Below, piece after piece: positions 34,966 to 47,723 of a DNA stretch of 64,000 nt; the first letter of the stretch is position 1, and the number at the start of each line of letters is the position of its first letter. The stretch is from positions 12,958,001-13,022,000 of the forward strand of contig JANTQA010000023.1 in NCBI GenBank assembly GCA_027625915.1, written 5' to 3'. The translations under genes and the position numbers were made by a program. Under the pieces are notes generated by a model, which was not told where the DNA came from, searched no databases, and was given only the letters and a program-made list of their open reading frames with translations. The stretch is from Anaeramoeba flamelloides (lineage: Eukaryota; Metamonada; Anaeramoebidae).

Positions 34966-35555
34966 TAAGCTATTTCCAATAAAGTGGGGCAAATTTATTA
35001 TAAAATATATCTTTTAGATTCAATCCCCAAAAAAGTATTTAAACATCCAAAACCATTAACCACTATATATTGATTCATTTTAATAATTCAATTTGTTTCT
35101 TAGTATTTTATTACTTGTATAAAAGATATTAAATTTTCTGATATTGATTTTATTGGATATTTTTTAGGAGTTAAAATTGGTATAAATTATTGTCTTTTTG
35201 TTTGAAAAAACTGTTTTCACGGCTTTTTTAATCACAACTAATTTTCCAATAAGATTTGAAAACATATAAGTGCATTTGATTGTTTAAAAAAATCATTTGT
35301 ACCCTTTCCATATTTCCAGTTTTTTATATAAATTGGTTGTACATTATTTTCACCAAAAAAAGTGTTATTTTTTTTTTTCATTTTTTGGAACTATTTCAAC
35401 TATCATATTTTGAAATAAATACATTAGTCGTTTATTCAATCGGTATTAATATTAAACCTAATTTGGTAAAGTCAATTAATAAATACTTTCACTAACAAAG
35501 ATAATTTTTTATGAAATTTAAAAAAAAAATACCCCACTTTTTTGGAAATACCCTA
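34966..35555. repeat. 590-bp TIR element (GGTATTTCCAAAAAAGTGGGG family), copy 2
   Basis: Left TA-AGCTATTTCCAATAAAGTGG then GGCAAATTTA; right reversed TA-GGGTATTTCCAAAAAAGTGG then GGTA. TA borders. The last ~230 bp align with 63130-63356. Confidence 0.65.
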
Positions 35556-36389
35556 TATTCTATAAAATTTTATAATAGTAAATAATCGAAATTTTTTTTT
35601 TTTTTTAGATTTAATATAGATTGAAAAATCAACTTCTTGTTTTGATAAATTATAATCGAGATTAATACCAGTGGGATGGTTTATTTTTCAATGATCAATT
35701 TGTAATTACATATAATTTCAAAAATATTTAAAATAAGTATTTAGTTTTTTATTCTATTTTTTTGAGGTATTTTTCAAAACAGTTTTTTGTCCATAAATTT
35801 TTGAAGATTTATTAATTGTCTAAAGTTTCTTATCATTTAAACCAATAAAATGATCATTCCACAACTCTGTAAAAAAATATAAAAAATAGAAAAAGAAAGA
35901 AAAATTTCAAGGGGTTTATTTTGATTTAAAAGTATCAATCATAAAATCCCCAAAGATACTTTGAAGATATAAAGAATATTTCTACTTTTGTGATAAAAAA
36001 CAATTTGGTAGATAGGAAGAAATATTTTTGCTTTATTAATTGGAAAATGAATGTTTTTTTGAAATACTGTAAACGACCAATTTTTGCTGAATTTTGTTAC
36101 ACATACATTTGCGACAGCTATTTATTTTTTATAAGATCAATTAAATTGGAAAACTTTAGATACTGAGATCAATTACTCATAATTATTTATGGACTAAGTG
36201 AAAAAAAAGGGTTTAATTAATTCTCTGAAATCAGGATATGAGAAAAATTAATTTTGAAATGAAACAAAACTTGTTATTTGTATTTAACTTTGCCAATCCT
36301 TCTTATGAAAAAAATGATATTAAATTTCAAAAGAATTGATATTTACCATTTAATAAGCAATAATCAAAAGATAAATCAAAAAAAATGAA
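35556..36389. other. Intergenic, no feature recognised
   Basis: AT-rich; nothing supportable. Confidence 0.45.
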
Positions 36390-37645
36390 AAAAAATTATT
36401 TCCAAGATCGGATTTTATAGGTTGTTTATTGAAATTAAATTTATATTTAATAATGTATTTATAATAATTTGTTTTTTTTTTATCAAATCTAAAATGAGAT
36501 GGGTTTTATTGAGGTTACTAATCTTCTAAAAGATATAATATACCTTAACCTTGTGTTGTGGATTAAGATTGATGTTTGTAATTTATATTTTAATCTTCTT
36601 CAATAAATTCTTTTTTCAGAAACATAAATACCATCCAAAAACATTCTGATATCTTTGTTACGCACATTGCAAATTTGATGGATTTGTGCACCTGTTTGTT
36701 TTTGTTCATTTAAAGAGAATTAAAAAAAAAAAAAAAGAATGAGAAAGATAATGAGAACAAGAATAAGGAAAAGAAAAAGGAAACAAAAGAAAATAAAATA
36801 AAATAAATAATAAAAAGAAAAAAGAAACTTACAACAAAGGGAAACTAATGTGACATCATTTCCTTCAAGATAAATTTCATCTTTGGTTTTTTCTGATCTG
36901 AAAACTTTTACACCTTCAAGCATTCTAACTTTTCTTTCGATTTTTTCACCAAGGAAATTTCTGATTTCGATGAAAGATCCATTTTCTGGTATATTGAGAT
37001 TGATTGGAAAATGATTGTATGCAAGTTTCATTCTGTATCTGTATCCTTTGGTAACACCATTAATCATGTTTTGGATATGGGCAACAATTGTTCTCACACC
37101 ACACACTTGTTTACGTTTGGCAAGCCATAATGTGACTGTAACTTCTTTTTTTTCTTTATCGGACACCAAATGTAATTTTGTGTGTTTGAAATTTTGTTTT
37201 AATGTTCCTCTTGGTCCCTTGACAATAACAATTCTTGCTTTGGTTGTGATTTCAACTGAACAGATCAAAAAGAAAAAAATTTGTGAAAAAAAAAAAAAAA
37301 TGCAAAAACAAAAAAGAAAAAAAAAAAGCAAAAAAAATTAAAAAAAAAAAAAGAAAAAAAAAAAAGAACAACAATAAAAAGATTAATCTTGAAATTAGTT
37401 TTGAAAGCAAAAGGAAAGAAAGTGTTTCAAGTGAAATGTGGGATTTGTTTATTTACCATTTTCTGGTACTTTGACAACTTCTGTGGTCTTGAGGAATTTC
37501 ATTGTTCTGAATTTAATTCAATAAGAAATATTTAAAAAAAATGAATCTTTGTTTTTTTTTTTATTGAAAGAAGATTGTGAATTGTAAGAATTGGTTTTAG
37601 ATTCAGTGGTTGATTAAAATCTATTTTTTTTTTTGAGGTTTAAAG
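36390..37645 (-). repeat. Duplicated block A containing RPL9
   Basis: About 1.25 kb is shared with 59922-61165 in the same orientation. Left homology starts near TTATTTCCAAGATCGGATTT; right homology fades after GATTCAGTGGTTGATTAAAA. Exons are almost identical; introns differ in A/T run length and small indels; flanking sequence outside is unrelated. Confidence 0.85.
36600..37502 (-). CDS. RPL9: Ribosomal protein L9 (uL6), copy A
   Basis: Large-subunit protein uL6, near the GTPase-associated centre of the 60S ribosome. Exons are 37457-37502 ([15 protein letters not shown]), 36833-37255 and 36600-36691; both introns are phase 1 (GTAAAT...TTCAG, 201 bp; GTAAGT...ACAG, 141 bp). Joined, it reads [74 protein letters not shown], then [16 protein letters not shown], which matches eukaryotic L9 throughout. 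The predicted length is 186 residues, near the usual ~190. The end is odd: a six-A run on the sense strand (36611-36616) turns the conserved acidic tail into RIY-stop. With five As, as in copy B, it would read SEKEFIEED and stop at 36590. This may be a real tail change or a homopolymer base-calling error. An antisense frame at 37015-37341 is a shadow. Confidence 0.9.
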
Positions 37646-38042
37646 GAATAATTGGAATTTAATCTTTAAGGGAAGAGTAAACTAAAAAAAATCTCCTCAA
37701 ATAAATTTAATTGCAAATTCAAAAAAAATTTTACTGCACCTTGAAATTGGAAGTCAAAAACTGATTACTAAAAATTTCAAACTGAATTTCAAAGTGATTT
37801 TCATAAATGATTTATTGTTGTTCAAAAGTTTGATCTTTTCTTCTAGATTTTTCAGAAATTTAAAATCCAATACATTCTTTTAAATTATTTCAAAACAATG
37901 ATATTCTTGTCAAAGAAGTAAGATACCAAAATGTATTATAAAAGAAATGTCCATAAATACACTTTTAAATTAAAACAATCAAGTTTTGGAATAACTAAAT
38001 ATAAAAAATCAATTTAATTGTAAAAAAATATCAATTATGATA
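37646..38042. other. Region upstream of RPL9 copy A
   Basis: Outside the duplicated block; AT-rich, no motif recognised. The two RPL9 copies therefore share only about 140 bp upstream of the ATG (37503-37645), which limits any shared promoter to that interval. Confidence 0.4.
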
Positions 38043-38535
38043 TTGGTAAAAAAACAAAACATAAAAATAATTCTTAAACACGATTTTTAATTCTTAATAT
38101 TAGAAAAATTGTTTGTTAATTGCTAAAACAATTCTTTTATTTAAAAATCAAACCTTCAAAATTATAACTCATTCACTTACTAGAATGATAGTTTATTAAA
38201 ATTAAACTTGTTCAAAGCACTATTCAATCAATCAAAAAAGTGAATAAAAATATTCAGTTATCCAAACTCGTTATAAATCTCTATAAAACCCTATTTTGTT
38301 TTTCAAAATACCTATATCTACTGATGGTTATTAAACAAAAAACTGAGTATTCTATAGATACCTCACTTTAATCAACTTTAGGTGAGTTTATTATCCAGTT
38401 TATAAATAAATTGATTCTTAGTTATAAGAGCGATTTGATATTAAACCATAATAATTATTTGCAATTGTATAAGGCAATTTTCCTAATATTAACAATTAAA
38501 AATATTGTCAAATATTATTTTTATATCATTTATTT
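38043..38535. repeat. ~490-bp element (GTAGTGAAAAAAATACC family), copy 4, eroded
   Basis: Keeps ACGATTTTTAATTCTTAATATTAG-like left arm text, CTCTATAAAACCCTATTTTG, TATAGATACCTCACTTTAAT and a right arm TTTTCCTAATATTAACAATT. The termini are weak. Confidence 0.5.
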
Positions 38536-40665
38536 TTTTCAATATTATACACTTGGTTATATTTTTTTAAATATTTATTAAATTTTAAAATAAGAAATTC
38601 TTTAAATTTGGCATTTTTTTTTTTTTTTTTTGTATATAAATTAAGATTTGAGCTAAGCATACAACGTTATCCAAAAATCCTATGCATTATTTTATTTATG
38701 AAGAAATAATTTGTCATTTTCAATCTTTTGGATATTCATTGTAATTTTATACATCTTAGGTAAAAATATAGTTAAAACCCTTCTGAAATTTTAAAGATTT
38801 CTAAAATAAATTGTGATTATTCTCACAATCTGAGATATTGCTAAATAATATCAACAAAAATTCAAAATTGTCCACAAAGCTAAAATGGTCCAAAGAATCT
38901 TAATAATATAATTTCATTCAAGTTGTGTATAATTTTGATTTTTTTCAAATATGAAAATCATTTTTTCATTTTTTAGTTTTTTGTTTTCATTTCATTTTTT
39001 GAATTACGAAGTCTGTTTCTTTTGATAAAAATTTTTTTCAATAATTGATATTATGTTAAATTTGAGTTGTTCAATAATCGAAAAACTCAAATAAAATTAT
39101 TTGGTAGTATCTAAATTTTGATCCATCAATATTCCTAATAAAATTTAAACAAATTTACCTATGTATTTTTTTCTTTTACTCTCTCCAAAATTTTTAACAC
39201 ATCACTATTTAGTTTTATTGATAATTATTTTTTTTTTGTTTTGTGGGTATTGTAATTTATAAAAAAGTCTTAACATTTCTATTAGCGAATGGTTTTAATT
39301 TGGTATTTCTTCTTGAATTGATTAAAATCATTTTTTTTTTTTTTTTTTTTCACAAATTGAATTTTGGTGTGTTAAAAATTTTGAATTGGGGTATATATCC
39401 CACGAGACCCGATTTTTCTATTGGCCTTTCAAACACAATTTTTAATTTTAATTTTTATGAAAAGATGTATAAGATATAGAATTTATAAACAATTATCTTA
39501 GAAAGAAAATTTTATAATTAAAAATTGTATAGTTAGCTACAATAAAAAAATAAATTGAAAAAAATTTTTCAACATTGGAAAATTAATTTTTAGTTATTGT
39601 GATTTTATTATTTTTCCATCCAAATTTTGTCAAAAACAAATATTCTTTTTTTGAAAAGTTTGTCTAGGCATCGAAAACGTCTTATTTTTAATGATTAAAA
39701 CATCCCATTCTTTCCTTGAATTTTTTGTGAATCCTTTGTACCCCAAAGTTGCCTTAAATACTTGATTAAATATTTTATTATCAAGTAGAAATTTCTTCAA
39801 TTTCGCACTTTTACGAAAAGTCTAAATAGATGCACATATGTTTTGAAAAATAAATCAGAATATGACACATTTAAAAAAAAAAAAATGTAAAAAATGTGAC
39901 TATTGCACTCAATATTATAAAATTTTAAATTGTTTTATTTGATATTGTGAAAGATATATATTCATCAGAATCAAATGAAAGAAAAAAATAGTAAAAATTT
40001 TAGATTAAAACTTATATAAAAATGTTTTATTGTGGTGAAAAATACTCAAAATCACTCTATCTGACTAATCACAATTATGAAATTTGTTGTTCTTGTCGAG
40101 AATTTTTTATCAAAGCTCTTATGTTTAGAAAACTTAGGTAATAAAGAAAAAATTGAAATAAAAAATTCTTAAAATAGTAAAAAATATATATTAATTGGGT
40201 AACCTAGTGCCCCTTTTTTCGGAGGTATTGTCTAGGTTTTTTTTAATTCTAAATAATTGAGTAAAATCAAAGATTATACCCCATTCTTATAAATTAAAAA
40301 AACAATAACGAAAGTGGAATGCCAATTTATTAATCAAAATATGTCTAATTTTTATTTATTATTGGTAATCTTTCTATCGGGTTTTTATTCCTCCTGTTTC
40401 GGGTTTTGGATAATTTCAAATTTGGACATGTAATTGATATAATATTTTGTAAATTTTGATTTTAATTATTTTTCTTCCTCTCTTTTTTATTTAGTAAATG
40501 TACTTTGATTACCCCTTTCTATTAATAAATAAATAGATTAAATATTTTATTCATTATAAAAATTATTTTGACACAACATAGAAAATTTTTTTTATCTGTT
40601 GATTACCATTCAATAGCACTATAGATATTTAAAAACTTAATAATTAAAATATAAAAAATATATTT
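38536..40665. other. Intergenic with scattered repeat fragments
   Basis: 39685-39775 is the reverse complement of about 56530-56615 (TGATTAAAACA, GAATTTTTTGTG, CCTTTGTACCCCAA). The frame at 39243-39479 has no recognisable domain. Nothing else is supportable. Confidence 0.4.
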
Positions 40666-41365
40666 ACTAGGTTTCTGTCAAAGGGGTCCAACGTTTTTTA
40701 CAAATATCAATTATTTTATATAAATGGCCTTTGAAGATAAAATAAGAAATAAGCAGAATAATACGCATCAAAGAATTGTTGGTATATGTCTGAAAGAACA
40801 CTAATTAATCAATAATTTTTCTTCTAAAATTGAAAAACTTAAATTCTTATGGCCACTATTGAGAAAAACAAAAATGTTCGTTTTGAGCTTCTACTGGTAT
40901 TTGAATTGTAAATAGGAAACAATTTTCATTTCATTTTTCATATTTTTCTTTTAGAAACAAAGTCCCCAAATGAAGTTTTTTGGTATTTGTGGTCTCTATT
41001 TGAAAAGGGAAATGAAAATGAAGATAAAATTTTTCACATTTATAAAACATATATCAGGATCCAAGATTGAATAAAATTCCATTGGGGATCAATATGGTTT
41101 CTCAACAATAATTTACATGGTTTCAATAACCTTAGAATAGCACAATTTTCCCAAGTGACTATTGGTCTTGCAATGAAAATTTTTTTGCAACTGAATTACG
41201 TTTAAAAAGTAACCAAAAAAAATAGCAAAAATAAACAAAAATGTGAAAAAATGATTTCAATTTTGAACATTTCCAAAATAAAATTTTTCTTCTAATATCT
41301 AAGCAAACACTCCAAACATATTTATTACGCCCATGAAAAATGGGCCCCTTTGACTAAAAACTAGT
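40666..41365. repeat. 700-bp TIR element (TCAAAGGGGCCC ends)
   Basis: Left ACTAGGTTTCTGTCAAAGGG then GTCC; right reversed ACTAGTTTTTAGTCAAAGGG then GCCC. The arms are about 25 bp. The interior has no open frame. Single copy in the window. Confidence 0.6.
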
Positions 41366-41371
41366 TTATAT

Positions 41372-41645
41372 GATGATTCTTTATTTTGAATAATATCAAA
41401 GATATTATTCTTATTGTTTTTATAATTTATATTAATTCATTTGTTCTGATTATTCCTTTTTTTTTTTTTTTTTGAAAAAATGGAAAATCTCGATATAAAG
41501 ATGTTCGCTGTCTTTATCAATTTCAAATTTCAAATGGTTTTTGAATATTTTGTAAGTTTTTGTATTTATTTTTTTCTCACCATAAATATAAGAACATCTA
41601 TGTAGGTAATTTTTGATTTTTTTTGGTTTTAATGTGGGGTTTTAG
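41372..41645. repeat. Dispersed repeat, second copy of 22770-23040
   Basis: Same order of blocks as the copy in the RasGEF intron. It abuts the 700-bp TIR element. A T-rich tract (41880-41990) and a short open tail (to 42124) follow; that tail is not homologous to the RasGEF exon and is not called a gene. Confidence 0.5.
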
Positions 41646-41959
41646 AACTCAAATATTTTAAATTACGGTGGTTTTCACATTTAAGGAAAGAACTTTGGAA
41701 AAAAAAATACAAGTAATATATATATATATATATAAACTATTTTTCAAAAATATTATCTTGCTTTACATTTTTAATGGGGGTTGTTTTTTGGGGTTTATTC
41801 CAGTATTCTTAACAAAAAAATATTTTCAATTTTTTGGATCAAGAATCATTTTTTCTAATTTTGCAAATTTTTATTTTACTTTTTCAAATTTTTGTTTTTC
41901 TTTTGTTTTTCTTTTTCTTTTTCTTTTTCTTTTTCTTTTTTTTTTTTAAATTTTTCTTT

Positions 41960-41995
<36 letters not shown>

Positions 41996-42129
41996 GATCA
42001 TCTGGAAAAAAAAGAGATCTTCGAAAAGACAAATAATCACAATGAAAATTGTGACTATGCAATGTCTTTGAAAATGGATTTAATTATTCATAAAAAATCC
42101 TGTTGTTCAACTTTTTTTCAGTGAAAGTT

Positions 42130-42903
42130 CATTAATAAAATATCTGTAATGCTCATTTCAAAAATTTTGACTCGCTTTTTTTTAGTTTTTGGTTTTATTT
42201 TTTTTAATTTTTAAAATATCAGGCTTTTTATTAATTTAGAATAACTTAAAAGTGAATTATAAATCAGATTTGGTTATTAATTGTTCTAGAATACTGATGG
42301 ATAAATATATATATTTTTTTCAATTTATTATTTCAGGTGAGTCCCAATATTTGAAAAAGAGTTTATATAAAGTCAAGTAAACAATTATTAATAAAGATGA
42401 AATAGTTTTACAAAAAAAGTTCTTTGATTTGTGTTTTTTTTTGTTCCTCGAATTTTAATCAAAGTTATGTCTGAAAGAGTACAAAGTTTGTTTGAAATTC
42501 ATATTTCCTTACTTTTTTTCTTTTTCGGTTTAAATTGTTTTTTTTTTTTTATTTCTCTATTTTGAAGAAATGGGTTTTAATCATTCTATCCAAAATATAC
42601 AGATTGATCCAACTGAAAATTTTCAACAAAAAAAAAAAATAACATGTTAAAAAAAATAATTTTAGTGGGGGGGAATCTACTTTCTCAAAATACTTAAATA
42701 TTATTTAATAAAAACTTCTAAAATATATTGGATCGATATTTAAACAAATCATATCTCATTAAATGCCTTTTCGCGTTGGGTGAATCACTGAATTTTCAGT
42801 TTCAAAAAAAACATTAGGTCTTTTTTTATAAATTTAATGATACTCTAAAAATTATTATTTTAAAAGGATTTCTCCTAAATAAATTCTATACGTGCCTCAA
42901 TTT

Positions 42904-42941
<38 letters not shown>

Positions 42942-44356
42942 AAAAGGGCTTACTCTTTGTTCTAAATGTTAAAATAACTTCCATCTTCTAAATGATATAT
43001 TTGTATATGTTGTTAAACTTTCTAAATCTGCTTATCAAGGTTCAAAAAAAAAAAAAATATCAAAAATTATGTATTAAAAAAAGAAGTAAAATTAAAAAAA
43101 AAAAAAAAGGGGGGGGGGGGTAGTTTTTAACAAAGTTGGGGGGTTAGATACAATAGTAAAATTAAAAACAAAAAATAAAATAAATTAAATATAAGCATAT
43201 ATTAAAAAAATTAGAGTAAGAAGATCTTTCAAAAAAAAAAATATTAAACCCACTTTATCTTTAAGTTCTATAAATTATTATCAAAAATCCCAAAACAAAT
43301 GGGCGATTTATAATATGGGGCTTTATGAATATTTTCTTCTTTTTAAAAAATTAAAGCAGTATCAATATACTTAATGGTTTGTTCATTTAGAAGAATTAGA
43401 TGGGATTGGGATTGTATATATATATTTATTGATGAAAATGTTATTCTATATTTTCAAATGTATATCGTAAAAAAAAAAAAAGAATTCCAATTGTCTAAAT
43501 TAAAGAAGAAAATAACTACTTTTCAAAAGTTTATCAAAAAAAAATAAATAAAAAAAAAAAAAAAACATTGTTATATTTTACTATTATCGTATACTTAATT
43601 TTCTAAACTTATTTATAATTCCTTCTTATTCTTTTGATCTAATAAAGTTTAAAAAGTTAAAAAAAAATATAATAATAATAATCATAAAATTGAAATTGAA
43701 AAAAAAAAAAACTTCAAAATATAGTACCTTATATTTGAGAAAAGTATAAAAAAAAAAGATTTAGAAATTACTTGTCACAAAATTAAATCGGAAAAAAAAA
43801 TTAAAAAAAATATAATCCATTGGGGTGACAAGCCTTTTACCGCATATTCGAATTTCGTTTTGAACTTGAAATTAACTTTCCAACTTTATTACTATTCTTA
43901 CAAGATTGATTTTATTTTGTGATGGTTGGTTTTTGGTAACTTCTCATCTCATACATTCTAAGAATTTTTTAAGTGTTATTAGTTGTGCCTATTTAGCAAT
44001 TAAGATTAAAAAATTTTTTTTTGGCTTTGCAAAAAGAAAATTTTGACAATAATAAATGGAGTACTCCTTAATGATCTTGAAATATTTGTTTTCGAAAATA
44101 TTTAATTTTAAAAGACAAGATCCTCCGCTCAAAAAGACAACAATAAATTGGAAACAACAATGAAAAAACAAAACTCAAAATTAAAAATTGGTATCATAAT
44201 TTATTTTAAAAATTTGTGATCGTATCAAGTAAGATTAATTTTTTAAAATATTTTTATGAAATTAAATTATTTGGTAATTTCATGAAAAAAAGTTGCAAAA
44301 ATCAAAATAAAAAAAAATCAATTAAATGTGTTAAAACAAAGGAAAATCAGATTAAA
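42130..44356. other. Intergenic with microsatellites
   Basis: Contains (TA)n at 42910-42939, an A run followed by twelve Gs (43094-43120), and many A-rich runs to 43800. A minus-strand frame at 43989-44171 is unsupported. The last 150 bp before 44356 is the likely 3' untranslated region of the minus-strand gene. Confidence 0.45.
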
Positions 44357-47300
44357 TTAAAATAAGAAATAGGAAAGTAAGATTAATAAGAGTACAAATG
44401 AAAAATTAATCAAATTAGCTGGAGAAACAAGATCGTCATCCTCCTCTGTAACAATAATATTAAATTTTACTGTTTTGCTTAAGCCACATTCATCTGTATA
44501 AACTTCGAGTGTAACTTCAGTAGTAGAAGCACTATCTGGAGCTGTACCTGTATATTGGAGGCTTGATTCATCAAATGTAGCCCAACCAGGGTGGTTCGTG
44601 GAATGGAATTTTAATTTTAAGCCTTGAGGTTGAGAAAATGAGGATCCATCAAATCCAAAGTTAAATAAATCACCAGCGACAAGGTTAGCGTCACTTATCT
44701 CAGTATTTTGTGAGATTTGGTCTGCTTCGATTTTAATTGTGAATCCATCTTCCATGTCGTTATCTTGACAGGAATCTTTAATGTATAGTGTGACATCAAA
44801 TTCACCACATTCAGTGGCACCATCGGTACTAAACTTCTCCTCAGTATTCGACCATGTCAACCAGGATTCAAGAGATGTTGATGTGATGGTTAAGTCTTCT
44901 CCTTGAGGATCTTCAAATGCATCAGGGCCGTAGGTGTAACTGTTTTCGGTGTTAATTTTCCAACTTTGGTCGACCAAGTTTTTGTTGATTTCAGGTTTTC
45001 CATTTTCGACAGCAAGATTAAATGTGTTTGATTCATCACCTTCACCATTTGTTGCTGTTATCTTGAAAGTAAATGTTTCGTCGCACATGGCTGGAATTTC
45101 ACTGTTATCAATTGTAAAGGTTTTGCTTGCCTTGGTAAAATGAACCCAAGTTGGCCAGTCACCATTAGTACGCTCTGCGGCGTATTCGAGAGATCCACCA
45201 CTAAATGCTTCATCAGAAATTTCATAGGACCATGACTCAAGAATCTTTTTGTTAAAGTCTTTTAAGTCGCTATATATTTTAGGTTGACTATCGGCAGCAA
45301 GGATTTTGAAAGTTCCAGATGCAGAAAGTGGGCATCCATCTGAAGCAGTTACTTTGATTGTAAATTCGCGAGTTGGTTCATCAGGTACTGACCCGTTAAA
45401 AGTACGATTATTTGAATTAAAGTCGATCCATTCGGGTAAATCAGAACCATCTTCTAATGTCGAGGAATAATATAACTCAGTTTCGTCAGTAAAGGCGTCT
45501 TCTGCAAATTGAAATTCAAATTCTTCTTCAACATTCAAAGGTTGGTCATCTAAACTATTGAAATCAGGTGCTTCATTGACTAAATCGATCTCAAAAGTTG
45601 CAGAAGCGGAGCCGCCACAATCAGTTGCAATTACCTTAATTGTGTAAGTTTTTGTACAATGATCTCCACCAGTGCCTGTAAAGTTTTTTGTATCTGGATT
45701 AAATGCGAGCCATTCGGGAAGTGGTTGTCCGTTAGATTGCTCAGCACTATAGATGTTATCAGTATCGTTAGAGAAGGTATCTGAATCAAAAACGTATGTA
45801 AGGAATTCGCCTGCTTTGACAGTTTGATCTTTCAATTCTTTATTCTTTGATGGACCGTCGCCGGGACATTCAGTACAAGTGTTGCCACCCCATCCATCAA
45901 TACATGAACACACGCCTGATGATTGGCATGCACCGAGTTCGTTACAATCTAAAGTTGGATCACATTCGGATGGTACTGTAGATAGGCCACCGCAGGTATC
46001 TTCATCACCAACCCAATTTGCAGTTCTCAAGTTCTGGTCTTCAGGATATCTCCAGATTTTTCCATTGGAATCTTTTATAATATAGAAATATGGGTAGCAA
46101 TCTTCAAAACGTGTACCAGTATATGTATAAGTTCCAAATCCTGATTCAACCATTCTATAAGTATTCCAAGTACCGTCATTCCATGAAACTGCGACCCACT
46201 CAGGTTGCTCGCCGTTTGACGATTCGTAATAATTTAAAATGAATTTAATGTTTGCTTGATAATCAAAAAGATGACTTGCAGTAGCTACAGGATGCTCTGG
46301 TTGTTCAAAAGCTGATCTGTAAGCTGCCTCCCAATCAATTTTGTATCGATACCATACAGTAATCTCTGTTGTCATATTGTATCCTGCTCCACTTTCGTTT
46401 ATATCTTCATGCATGACTTTTTCCCTAATATATGGATTATTACTATCCGTTTTACAGTTTGCTCCAACTTGGCCATTACCGTCTTGACAAAAATAAAATT
46501 TACAAAGAAGGAAACTGTCACCATCTAAAAAAGCATCACCAACATTTTGAGTTTGGAGGTTAGTATAACCTGTGTATCCACTATTTTTAATTTTTTGGGC
46601 GTTATTTTCAAAAAACAAAACAAGAAGAAAAATAAAAATACACGAGAAAATTAAATTTTAGGACAACCACATCAACATAATATATATTTAAAAAAAAAAA
46701 AATAATAACTAAATAAAAAAAATATCAAGAAAATAGTTATTTTTACTTTCTTTCTAAACGATCAGCAGGATAACTACCATCTGAACCTTTATTACTCAGA
46801 AAATCCCCTTCAATCATATCTGTTGCATGTTCTTGTGCTGCATTAACTATCTTAGAATTAAGATATAATGGCTGAAGTTGGTCTTTATAATAGCTACTTT
46901 GCATGACATTTTCATTTTCGAGAATGTTTTCAGCAAACCAGTCTTTGTCCTGTCTTCCCCAATTAAAACAACTTATTATAGCTCTTGACTTTGGTAAGTA
47001 AATAATTTTTGATTTTGATAAAGAAATTATTAAGTTTTTGTTTTTGGAGTGAGAAATATTGAAGAAGGAATGAAAGGGTGAGAGAAGAAAACGAAAGGGA
47101 TTGAACAAGAAGAAAAATATTTGTCAGTCGATTATGAAAAGAAAAAAAAAAATTTTTTTGTGTATATTTTTTGAAAAAATAACTTTTAGACCAATTATTT
47201 GTGTGAAAAGTTATTTCTTCAAAAGAAATCATTCGTTTTTTATTTTTCATTCAGTTGTTTCAAGAATCAAAATAAAAAAGGTTCTCATTTGGAAAATGAA

Positions 47301-47723
47301 AACTTTTTGGGTTTTAAAAAAGAAGGTTGAAAGTAAAGAAGAAAAGAAAAAAAAAAAAAATAGAAATTGGAACGGGAAAAGTCAGGAAAAAAAAAAAAAA
47401 AAAAAAAAAAAAATATCCCAAGAATAAAAAAGTAACTGGTTTTAAAAGAGTTAACAAAACTACTCTAAATGGGTGAGTGAGAAAGTTTTAAGAACCACTT
47501 GAAAAACTTTTAGAAAATAGAAGTTGTTTTCTTTCAAAAATTTTTTTGTTAAATCAAAGAACATACAAAAAGTTAAATAAAAATTTTAAAAAAAAAAAAA
47601 AGGTATATTTACATTCCAATTAGGTAAGTTATTGATAGCCCCACCATAGTCACCACTGGAGGTAGCTACATTTTGAGCAAAAGCATAACAAAATAAACAA
47701 ACGAATAAAATTAATAACTTCAT
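44357..47723 (-). CDS. Secreted CAP/SCP protein with CBM-like, EGF and cadherin-like repeats
   Basis: Likely cell-surface adhesion or glycan-binding protein. Exons are 47613-47723, 46747-46988 and 44357-46580; introns of 624 and 166 bp join in phases 0 and 2. The total is exactly 858 residues plus TAA. Residues 1-16 are a signal peptide (MKLLILFVCLFCYAFA). About 40-200 is a CAP domain: ILENENVMQSSYYKD, NAAQEHATDM, GSDGSYPADRLERNGYTGYT across the second junction, HEDINESGAGYN. About 206-305 is a W/Y-rich domain (WVAVSWNDGTWNTY) like starch-type carbohydrate-binding modules. About 323-355 is one EGF (CNELGACQSSGVCSC). About 360-830 holds five ~95-residue dystroglycan-type cadherin-like repeats (PEWLAFN, PEWIDFN, PTWVHF, ESWLTW, PGWATF). 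The end, SPANLINF plus about 15 hydrophobic residues and no tail, is GPI-signal-like. It is visibly less AT-rich than everything around it. The start ATG is fixed by the signal peptide. Confidence 0.85.

Noticed and set aside
37015-37341. Plus-strand frame opposite RPL9 (also 60549-60872)
   Set aside because: Exact antisense shadow of exon 2; it is duplicated only because the gene is.
41834-42124. Frame with poly-F then KKDHLEKKEIFEK
   Set aside because: It starts like the RasGEF last exon (AAAAAAGATCAT), but the following residues are not homologous and it ends after 45 residues.
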